From the NCBI GenBank assembly GCA_018269005.1, contig JAFDVK010000053.1, forward strand, positions 92,687 through 156,686: DNA of 64,000 bases. The letters are read 5' to 3'. Position numbers and translations under genes: made by a program. Position 1 is the stretch's first letter. Each line of letters starts with the position of its first letter. The DNA comes from Acidobacteriota bacterium. Its GTDB lineage: Bacteria; Acidobacteriota; Blastocatellia; Pyrinomonadales; Pyrinomonadaceae. This document shows, piece by piece, positions 33,381-41,260 of the stretch. Below the pieces are notes generated by a model. That model had not been told where the DNA came from and did no database searches. It saw nothing but the letters and a program-made list of their open reading frames with translations.

Positions 33381-34690
33381 CTTGGTCTGACGTTGACCGA
33401 TCTGTAAGTCACAAATATCACGGCCCCCAATAGGGCCGCTAGGGCGATAGGGATCACCTGTTTGGTGAGATCCGCATTCGATAGAAGCCAAATTATCACA
33501 ATTAGAGACAGGCTAACCACCAGGCCAGCCGCAGGTGCTCGAAATCCGGCTTTTGGCCGGTCTTCTTGTCTTCGGAATATCGGCAATGCGATGCAGGTCG
33601 TTGCGTAAACAATGAGACGCGTTACGACGGAGATCGCGAGCGCCGAGATGAATGAGGTATTGAGAGTAACTATCAAGACGACGATTGACGTGAACGCGAT
33701 AGATGTCGATGGAATGTGCGAACGCTCAGACGTTATTCGAAGCCGCTGCGGGAGGTCGCCTTGTTCCGACATCGCAAAGAGGAGACGCGTTGCCGCCAGC
33801 AGGCCGACATTCAAATTGCCGAGGATCGAAATGAGAGCGCCGATCGTGACCGCAACGGCGCCGATCGGTCCTGCGATGGCCGCGGCGGCGTCAGCGATAG
33901 GGCGTTGTGAGGACGCGAGATCGGGGACGGTTCCGATCGCGACAATTTGAATTCCGATATAAAGGATTGCAACGATCGCGAGTGCTGAAAATAGTCCGAC
34001 GGGGATCGTGCGTTGCGGGTCTTTAGTTTCGCCCGTAACGATCACCGCGGACTCGAACCCGACGAACGCGTAGATCAACAATAGAACCGATTCGGAGAAC
34101 GAATTGAATGCCGGGACCGCTCCAAACTGAAACGCACCACGATCAACAAAGAATATGCCGACCAGAACCACGGCAACGAGCGGCACGAGTTTTCCGACCG
34201 TCATAATGTTCGTTGCAGCAGTGGATTCTCGGACACCTACGAGATTGATGATCATGATAAAGGCGATGATCATGATCACGAGAAGTATGCGGATCGCATC
34301 CGAGGCCGGGAAGAATGTGCCGAGATATGTGACGAAGAGGTTCGTGTTTGCCGCGATCGTCGTTACCCGGACGATCCAGTACAGCCATCCGACCTCGAAC
34401 CCGGCAAACGGTCCGAATGCCTCTCTGGCATAAAGATACGGTCCGCCGCTCTTGTCGAAACGGCCGCCGACCTCTGCATAGCAAAGTACGAACAATCCGA
34501 TGACGACCGCACATACAACAAAGGCGAGAAGGCTGTATGTGCCGATCTTCGCATAGATCGCAGCCGGCAAGCCGAAAACGCCCGCACCGATTATCGTGTT
34601 TATAACGACCGCGGTGAAGTCCTTTCGAGAGAGGCCGCGGATGAGTTTGTGTTGCATTCTGAACGTGCCGTAGCGCTCAACAGCGTCCAT
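33377..34690 (-). CDS. APC family amino acid permease
   Basis: A 437-residue membrane protein with about 12 helices. It begins with the APC signature (VVINTIIGAGVFGLPAAIYAKIG) and includes GGPYLYAREAFGPFAGFEVGWLYWI, helix 6 AFVGFESAVIVTGETKDPQRTIPVGL and the loop ISEQGDLPQRL-like segment (AMSEQGDLPQRLRITS). APC proteins exchange or symport amino acids or amines; substrate is not clear. An alternative Met at residue 12 (MQHKLIRG) is possible. It is divergent from the serine hydrolase and translationally coupled to the downstream repeat protein. Confidence 0.92.
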   Translation of the reverse strand: MDAVERYGTFRMQHKLIRGLSRKDFTAVVINTIIGAGVFGLPAAIYAKIGTYSLLAFVVCAVVIGLFVLCYAEVGGRFDKSGGPYLYAREAFGPFAGFEVGWLYWIVRVTTIAANTNLFVTYLGTFFPASDAIRILLVIMIIAFIMIINLVGVRESTAATNIMTVGKLVPLVAVVLVGIFFVDRGAFQFGAVPAFNSFSESVLLLIYAFVGFESAVIVTGETKDPQRTIPVGLFSALAIVAILYIGIQIVAIGTVPDLASSQRPIADAAAAIAGPIGAVAVTIGALISILGNLNVGLLAATRLLFAMSEQGDLPQRLRITSERSHIPSTSIAFTSIVVLIVTLNTSFISALAISVVTRLIVYATTCIALPIFRRQEDRPKAGFRAPAAGLVVSLSLIVIIWLLSNADLTKQVIPIALAALLGAVIFVTYRSVNVRPR

Positions 34691-34745
34691 TGTTTTATAC
34701 TCTTTTTGCTTCTATTCTCGAAATATCGAAGGTGAAACTTTAGTT

Positions 34746-35744
34746 ATGAAACGACTTCGGAACTTTTTTGTTGTGTTGGCTCTGTTCCTTGCCGCGGGTG
34801 CCACGTTCGGGCAGAAGGTGAGCCGTCATGAGATCGTCAAACCTTCCGGCTATCGGTCGCCGCCGATAGTGCAGGAAGGTGAGATTGCCAACCTCCTCAA
34901 AGGGGCGGTCGATGCCACTATAGATGAGTTCAAGGCAAAGAATTTTACCTCGCAGGATGTTTCAGCAACGCTGATCGTGCTTGGCGATGCCGCGGAATGG
35001 AAGCAAGGTGACGTGCGCGGCACAGAGCGTATCTATCCTGCAAGCGTTGTTAAGCTCTTCTATATGGCCGCTCTTGAGCGTCAGATAGAAGACGGGAAGG
35101 TCACGGTCACCCCAGAACTTCAGCGGGGACTTCGCGATATGATCGTCGATTCCTCGAACGAGGCCACGCAGTATATCCTCGATGTCTTGACCGATACCTC
35201 CAGCGGGGCCGAACTTCCCGAGAAGCAGTTTGAGGTTTGGCAGTATAAGCGAAACCGTGTAAACAGATTTTTTGCGTCGATGGGATACGAGAACATCAAC
35301 GTGAATCAAAAGACCTTTTGCGAGGATGCTTACGGCATCGAACAACAGTCTCGAAAATATAAAGGCGAGAATAGGAATATGCTGACCACGGACGCCGTTG
35401 CGAGGCTTCTCGCAGAGATAGTTACGGGCCGAATCGCAAATAAGGAGCGGACGGAGGAAATGATGGCCTTGCTGCACCGTGATCCGTTCGCTAAAGGGCC
35501 TGCGGAGGATCAGGCACACGGCTTTACCGGGCGAATGCTGATCGATCGGAAGTTGACCGGTCTAAATATATGGTCAAAGGCGGGTTGGACGAGCAAGACA
35601 CGGCACGACGCCGCTTACATCGAGACCCCAGACGGGCTAAAGTTCGTGCTCGTTGTCTTTACGGTCGACCATGCTGATGAGGCAGGCTTCATACCGGCCG
35701 TCGCGGGGCGTGTTCTTGATGCGTTGACCCCAAAGGATCATTGA
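34746..35744 (+). CDS. Class A beta-lactamase-like serine hydrolase, secreted
   Basis: 332 residues with a signal peptide (NFFVVLALFLAAGATFGQ). The serine-hydrolase triad is partly class A-like: SxxK at 100-103 (ASVVK), an SxN element SSN at 136-138, and SKAGWTSKTRHDAA in place of the KTG loop (KAG). Residues typical of true class A beta-lactamases, such as the omega-loop ExxLN, are not evident, so it may instead be a D,D-peptidase-like cell-wall hydrolase. It converges with the GGDEF-EAL gene with a 7-bp overlap. Confidence 0.75.
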   Translation: MKRLRNFFVVLALFLAAGATFGQKVSRHEIVKPSGYRSPPIVQEGEIANLLKGAVDATIDEFKAKNFTSQDVSATLIVLGDAAEWKQGDVRGTERIYPASVVKLFYMAALERQIEDGKVTVTPELQRGLRDMIVDSSNEATQYILDVLTDTSSGAELPEKQFEVWQYKRNRVNRFFASMGYENINVNQKTFCEDAYGIEQQSRKYKGENRNMLTTDAVARLLAEIVTGRIANKERTEEMMALLHRDPFAKGPAEDQAHGFTGRMLIDRKLTGLNIWSKAGWTSKTRHDAAYIETPDGLKFVLVVFTVDHADEAGFIPAVAGRVLDALTPKDH

Positions 35745-38700
35745 AGGTCGCAAACCTCTATCACCTCGGCCAGTTCGGAGTGTGAGTGTGCGTTGCCGAT
35801 AATGTATGCGAAGCCGCGTCGAAGCATATCCTTTGCCTGAGCAGCAGGAACCGGCCGCGAGAAAAGGTAGCCTTGGCCAAGGCCGCAGTTCAGCTCTCTG
35901 AGTTTTTCGCGTTGACCGCGTGTCTCGATACCTTCTGCAACGACCTCGAGATCAAGATTCTCTCCGAGCATTAGGATCGTTTTCACGATCAGAGAGCTTT
36001 TTTCGTCATCGTCCATTGCTTTCACGAATGAGCGGTCGATCTTCAGCCTTTGGAAAGGGAATTTCTGCAGATAGCTTAGACTCGAGTAGCCAGTTCCAAA
36101 ATCGTCGGTCGAGAGCCCAACACCTAGACGTCGTAACTCCTTGAGCACCTTCAACGCTTTGTCGCTGTGTTCCATGACCGTGCTTTCGGTCACTTCGAGC
36201 TTTAACTGGGATGCATGCAGGCGGCTTCTCCCGATAGCGTCGCGAACCTGAGCTGTTAGGGTCGGGTGCATCAGTTGTTTTGCCGAGAGGTTGACGCTCA
36301 CGGTAAGCTGACGGGTCGAATCTCGCTGCCAGAGGGACAACTGCCGGCAAGCCTCGTGCAGGATCCATTTACCGATAGGGATTATAAGCCCGGTCTCCTC
36401 TGCCACGTGGACAAATTCTTCCGGCCCGACAAGTCCGTGTTCCGGATGCTGCCAACGGATCAGAGCTTCGAATTCGCTTACCTTTCCGGTCTCAAGATCG
36501 ACGACAGGCTGGTAATGAACTTCGAACTGGTCCTTATCAAGAGCGTGCCTTAGATCGGTCTCGATACGCAGCAGGTTCATGTTCCTTACGTGGAGATCTT
36601 GGTCGAATATCTCGTAGCGTGCCTTTCCTCCTTCCTTCGCCCGATACATCGCGGCATCCGCATCACGAAGGAAGTCTTCGGGCGTTCGGTGTATCTGGCC
36701 AGAGAGGACGATGCCGATGCTCGCTGTCGTGAAAACCTCGTAGTTATCAAGCTTGAATGGTTCGGAGATCCTCGTTTGCAGCCTTTCGGCGACAGCGGCG
36801 ACCTCACGCGGATCGCTGCTTCGCTGCAGCAGGATCGTGAACTCATCGCCGCCAAGCCGAGCCACGATGTCGCCTGGCCGAATGCACGAACTCAACTTTT
36901 CGGCTATCGCGACAAGAAGCTTGTCTCCGATCGTATGGCCGAGGCTGTCGTTGATGACCTTGAACCGGTCAAGATCAAGAAATAGCACAGCGAATTGGGC
37001 GTACTCGCTGCGCTCGCTTCTCGCTACCGCGTCGCGAAGGTGATTCATAAATGCCGCCCGATTCGGAAGCTCGGTTAGCGGATCATGAAGAGCATAATGA
37101 CGCAGACGTTCTTCGGCCAGCGTGCGTTCGGTAATGTCGCGAAAACAGCAGACTCGGCCGACCGGCTTCCCATCTGTCAACTGCGGCTGGGAGTATCGTT
37201 CGTAAATGCGGCCGTCCTTTAGCCTGACGAGCGTGTCGGTGGCCAGATACGGGTCGCTGTACAGCCTATCGAGCTCGGCGAGAAAGAGTTCCGGTTCCTC
37301 GAGCTGTTCGCAGATGTGACCGATCATTTCGTCGGCATCACCTTTATGTTCTACATTGCTCGGAAGGCCCCACATGTCGTGGAACTTGGTGTTGAAGGTG
37401 ATGATCCGCCGGTCGAGGCTCATTACGACGATGCCGTCTGCCGTTGATTCAAATGTGGAAGAGAAGAGCGAGACGGTCTCGTGAAGCTTTTGCTCAGCGA
37501 TGCGTTTCTGTGTGATGTCACGCCCCAGTCCCTGAACGCCAACCGGCACACCGTCCGTGTACATGATACGCGTACTGACCTCGAGTGTGACGCGTCGGCC
37601 GTCTTTGGCGACGATCTCGATCTCATACATCGTCGGCTTGTCGCGTTCCGACCGTCTGGGCGTCATGCTGCGGGCAGCTTCGAGGAAATCAGGAGCGACT
37701 ATGTCGACGTAATTCATCTGCAGAAGCTCGTCGCGCGAATAGCCTGAGATCAGTTCGCCTGCCCGATTCAGCGAAGTGAAGTATCCATCCATGTCATGGG
37801 TATAGATCAGGTCGTTGGCATTTTCCACAAGGTCGCGGAACCGCGCCTCACTGTCCCGCAACGCTTCTTCAGCATAGCGTCCGTCGGTAATGTCCTGGAT
37901 CGTCCCGAACATCCTTTCGGTCCGGCCGTCGGGGCCGATCACGGTTTCGGCCTGAGTTCTGAGGAGTCGGTCGCGACCGTCCGGCAAGACGATCCTAGCC
38001 TCTACGTCAAAGAATTTTCCTTCCTTTATTGCCGAGACGAAGCCTTCTGAGAATATCGCCCGGTCCGTAGGTTTGATCGCCTTGTAGATAAAATCTATGC
38101 TCGGTTCGATCGATCTCGGCTCATAGCCGAATATCCGATAGACCTCATCGGACCAGCTGATAACATTGGCGGCGGAGTAAATGCCGTCCTTAAGCTCCAT
38201 TTCCCAACTTCCAAGGTGGGTTATCCTTTGTGCCGCTGCGAGGTTTGCTTCGCTCTTGCGTAATGCCTCTTGTGCGTTGTTGCGATCCGTAATATCGCGG
38301 GCAATACCCTGCACGCCAACGAAAACTCCGTCCTTTAGGATAGGTCGGCTTTTAACGTCGAGCGTTGCTCGCTCTCCATCTTTTCGTATGCAGTCAACTT
38401 CAAAGGATGTCTCTTTTCCTGCCACCTTTTTTAGGAACTCTTCCCCGGCGTACTCCTTTTGCTCCGGGACGACGATATCCGCGAAATTCATCCCTAAGGC
38501 TTCATTTAGGGAATAGCCTAAAACTGCCTCTGCGGCCTTGTTGATGGAGGTGTAGTTGCCATTGACGTCCTGGACGTACAAGATGTCGCTTGCATTCTCG
38601 AAAAGTTCGCGGTAGCGAGCCTCGCTTTCGCGCAATTTGTCCTCGTATTCGACCCGGCCGCTTACATCCTGCCAGATCACCATACCCGCGAAGATCGTGT

Positions 38701-39454
38701 TTGTTTCGTCGCAGATCGGCATGACGGTTGTCGAAAAGAAGCCGTCGGCGGTCTTGTCCTGCCAGCTTAGAGTTTCACCCTCAAGAGCCTTCCGGTATTT
38801 TTGAGCCCATACCTCGGCCTGATCGGGCGGAAAGACCTCGAAAATGGTCTTTCCCTCAAACTTATCCGCGGTCCAATTCCGCGCCTTGATCTGCGGCCCC
38901 TCGGCCAAGATGTACCTTAGGTCATAGTCAAAAAGGAGAACGCCGGTGTCAGGGATATTTTTGGCAAATGTTCGATACAAATGTTCACGCCGCTTGATCT
39001 CAGTGTCGGCCTCCATCTGCGGCGTCATATCAATGATGACACCTTGCCAAAAGACCGGCACTCCATCCTTGTCCTTGATAAAGCAGCCGCGATCCCTTAT
39101 CCAGGCGATACTCCCGTCCGCACAGAGGACACGATAGACAAAGTCCGTGTTTTCACCGCGTTTCAATGCGTCGCGGGTTTTGCCGAGGACTTCGTCACGA
39201 TCGTCCGGATGGGTCACGATGTCCCAGATGTCAGGCTTGTTCAACCAATCTTCCAGCGGATAACCAAAGCGCTCGAACGATCGACTGATAAAGATGGGTT
39301 TATGGGGAGGCACCGGTGTAACTGCGTAGAACATTGCGGGCAGGTTCTCGATGAAACGGCGGAAAACGCTGTCATCGGCCGCAATAATAGGGAGGTTTGC
39401 GGCGCGGTCGGCCGCGTTGGCGGCGATCTGTGAGCTTTTCTTTGCGGTCGTCAT
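35738..39454 (-). CDS. Multi-PAS GGDEF-EAL protein (c-di-GMP synthase/phosphodiesterase)
   Basis: 1238 residues with no clear transmembrane segment. It has about six PAS/PAC units between residues ~25 and 790 (repeated ESEARYRELFENASDILYVQDVNG, and GVQGIARDITDR/GVQGLGRDITQK ends). A GGDEF domain (about 800-965) has an intact RLGGDEF near residue 864. An EAL domain (about 980-1225) has EFEALIRWQHP near 994, LKLEVTES and TDDFGTGYSSL. Both catalytic motifs look competent, so it could make or degrade cyclic di-GMP depending on PAS signals. The partial PilZ protein at the left edge is a possible effector class. Confidence 0.93.
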   Translation of the reverse strand: MTTAKKSSQIAANAADRAANLPIIAADDSVFRRFIENLPAMFYAVTPVPPHKPIFISRSFERFGYPLEDWLNKPDIWDIVTHPDDRDEVLGKTRDALKRGENTDFVYRVLCADGSIAWIRDRGCFIKDKDGVPVFWQGVIIDMTPQMEADTEIKRREHLYRTFAKNIPDTGVLLFDYDLRYILAEGPQIKARNWTADKFEGKTIFEVFPPDQAEVWAQKYRKALEGETLSWQDKTADGFFSTTVMPICDETNTIFAGMVIWQDVSGRVEYEDKLRESEARYRELFENASDILYVQDVNGNYTSINKAAEAVLGYSLNEALGMNFADIVVPEQKEYAGEEFLKKVAGKETSFEVDCIRKDGERATLDVKSRPILKDGVFVGVQGIARDITDRNNAQEALRKSEANLAAAQRITHLGSWEMELKDGIYSAANVISWSDEVYRIFGYEPRSIEPSIDFIYKAIKPTDRAIFSEGFVSAIKEGKFFDVEARIVLPDGRDRLLRTQAETVIGPDGRTERMFGTIQDITDGRYAEEALRDSEARFRDLVENANDLIYTHDMDGYFTSLNRAGELISGYSRDELLQMNYVDIVAPDFLEAARSMTPRRSERDKPTMYEIEIVAKDGRRVTLEVSTRIMYTDGVPVGVQGLGRDITQKRIAEQKLHETVSLFSSTFESTADGIVVMSLDRRIITFNTKFHDMWGLPSNVEHKGDADEMIGHICEQLEEPELFLAELDRLYSDPYLATDTLVRLKDGRIYERYSQPQLTDGKPVGRVCCFRDITERTLAEERLRHYALHDPLTELPNRAAFMNHLRDAVARSERSEYAQFAVLFLDLDRFKVINDSLGHTIGDKLLVAIAEKLSSCIRPGDIVARLGGDEFTILLQRSSDPREVAAVAERLQTRISEPFKLDNYEVFTTASIGIVLSGQIHRTPEDFLRDADAAMYRAKEGGKARYEIFDQDLHVRNMNLLRIETDLRHALDKDQFEVHYQPVVDLETGKVSEFEALIRWQHPEHGLVGPEEFVHVAEETGLIIPIGKWILHEACRQLSLWQRDSTRQLTVSVNLSAKQLMHPTLTAQVRDAIGRSRLHASQLKLEVTESTVMEHSDKALKVLKELRRLGVGLSTDDFGTGYSSLSYLQKFPFQRLKIDRSFVKAMDDDEKSSLIVKTILMLGENLDLEVVAEGIETRGQREKLRELNCGLGQGYLFSRPVPAAQAKDMLRRGFAYIIGNAHSHSELAEVIEVCDLQ

Positions 39455-39730
39455 GCCTAAGGTAGGATCTTAAAAAACCGAATGGAATCAGAACGATCGA
39501 GCTAGTATCGAGAGCACTCGTTAATGATCTTAGATCAAGATAAAGCAGTGCAAATAGAAGGTTTGCGGTAGTACGAAGATGTGCGCTTGGTTAGCGCAAC
39601 ATCTAATAGTAACATGAAGACCTGAATTTCGGCTATTACTTTTTCTACTAGGTCCGGTCCAAGACATCTTTGGATCTTCGGGCATTCTTGTGGCTCTGTA
39701 ACCCCTTTGACGGGAGCGTCTTACAACACT

Positions 39731-41005
39731 ATGAAAACAATAAGTTCTTTGATACTAATACTTGCTATCAACCTTTTGACCTTTGGCCAGACGATGCCGA
39801 AAGGAGCCGATCCGGTGCTCTGGCAAAAGGCCCTTCGGATCCACAGGGCCGCGATCGTCGTTGACGGACACAACGATATTACTTCTCCGATGGTCGATGA
39901 GGATTTCGATCTCGGTACGGACTCTCGCGGCAAATATCACAAGGACGGCGATCCATTTGGCACGGACATTTCGCGCCTGAAGGCCGGGGGGATCACCGGC
40001 GAGTTCTTCTCGATATATGTTTCAGGGTCGACGCTCAAGACAGGCGGTGCGATGCGGCGTGCAATGGATCTGATCGACGCAACATATCGCGAGGTCGAGC
40101 GTCATCCGAAAGCACTCTCTATGTGCACGAGTGCGGCCGACATCCGCAATGCGAAACGGCAGGGCAAAGTCTGTGTGTTGATGGGTATCGAGGGCGGCTA
40201 TGCCATAGAGAATTCGCTTTATGCGCTTCGAGACTTCTATCGCCTTGGCGTCCGCTATATGACGCTCACGCACAACGTTTCGCACGATTGGGCAGACGCT
40301 CATGGCGATGTTCCGAAGAACAACGGCCTTTCCGATTTTGGTAAGGACGTTGTGAGGGAAATGAACCGGCTCGGAATATTCATTGATATCTCACACGTTT
40401 CCGAGAAGGTGATGAACGACGTCCTAGACGTTTCCACGGCACCGATCATCGCTTCGCATTCCTCGGCGAGGGCTCTCAACGACCACACCCGCAATATTTC
40501 GGACGCTGTTCTTCGGCGGTTAGCAAAGAATGGCGGCGTTATTATGGTGAACTTCTACCCATCTTTCCTTGATGCCCGCACAAACAAGGAAGAGAACGAG
40601 CGGGCAGCCCGTCTTAAGCCCGAGATCGATGCCCTCAAGGCGAAGTTCAAAGACGATCCGGAAGGTTTCAATGCAGCTCAGCGAAAGCTTTTCGCTGAGA
40701 ATCCAATTTATGTCACGCCATATACCCGCATCGTTGACCACATCGATCACATCCGTGACGTTGCAGGTATCGACCACGTAGGCCTCGGTTCTGACTTTGA
40801 CGGCATTCCTTTCCTTCCTGCCGGAATGAATGGTGTTGAGGATATGCCTCTGATCACGTACGAAATGCTGCGTCGCGGATATTCCGATGCTGACATTCGA
40901 AAGGTTTTGGGTGGTAACTTCCTCCGTGCAATGACACAAATGGAGAAGGTTGCCGGCAACAGGCAGATCAGCGGCCAGGGCAGCCTGAAGCGGATCGACA
41001 AGTAG
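39731..41005 (+). CDS. Membrane dipeptidase (peptidase family M19)
   Basis: 424 residues. The start at 39731 (MKTISSLILILAINLLTFGQ) gives a signal peptide; the 8-residue longer form does not help. M19 zinc-site motifs are in order: IVVDGHNDI (HxD), MGIEGGYAIENSLYALRDFYRLGVRYMTLTHN, FIDISHVSEKVMNDVLDVSTAPIIASHSSA, and GIDHVGLGSDFDGI near the C-terminus. These enzymes hydrolyse dipeptides, including those with D-residues. A central insertion (TNKEENERAARLKPEID, about 289-330) is rich in charged residues, as in many bacterial members. Confidence 0.92.
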   Translation: MKTISSLILILAINLLTFGQTMPKGADPVLWQKALRIHRAAIVVDGHNDITSPMVDEDFDLGTDSRGKYHKDGDPFGTDISRLKAGGITGEFFSIYVSGSTLKTGGAMRRAMDLIDATYREVERHPKALSMCTSAADIRNAKRQGKVCVLMGIEGGYAIENSLYALRDFYRLGVRYMTLTHNVSHDWADAHGDVPKNNGLSDFGKDVVREMNRLGIFIDISHVSEKVMNDVLDVSTAPIIASHSSARALNDHTRNISDAVLRRLAKNGGVIMVNFYPSFLDARTNKEENERAARLKPEIDALKAKFKDDPEGFNAAQRKLFAENPIYVTPYTRIVDHIDHIRDVAGIDHVGLGSDFDGIPFLPAGMNGVEDMPLITYEMLRRGYSDADIRKVLGGNFLRAMTQMEKVAGNRQISGQGSLKRIDK

Positions 41006-41202
41006 AGCCGACAGACGATCTCGCTGCCGTCACTTCTTGACAAATTGCGGCGGGTTGGTTCTTTTTTCCAAAAATGTGTGGTAACATGCGGGTCAGCCCC
41101 TAAATGTGTTTCTAAATTTGCTATTGCGGCCGGGTCCAGCGTCTGGATCCGGATGGGTTACTTTTCCTGCCGCTAATGGTGGCTTCCTATTTTCTTAAGG
41201 GT

Positions 41203-41234
41203 GGCCACGGATCACTATCGTGATCCTAGCGGCC
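41203..41234 (+). promoter_or_regulatory. Leader hairpin before the kelch/FG-GAP gene
   Basis: GGATCAC (41209-41215) pairs perfectly with GTGATCC (41220-41226) around a TATC tetraloop, extended by GGCC at 41203-41206 and 41231-41234. It lies 26 bp before the start codon. A second imperfect stem (GGGTCCAG/CTGGATCC) sits near 41131-41152, so the leader is structured. Confidence 0.5.
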
Positions 41235-41260
41235 TAAATTCAATGGAGGGATATAAGAAA

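Noticed and set aside
41031..41090. TTGACA and TAACAT boxes as promoter of the kelch/FG-GAP gene
   Set aside because: The boxes are about 40 bp apart, so they cannot form one sigma70 promoter.
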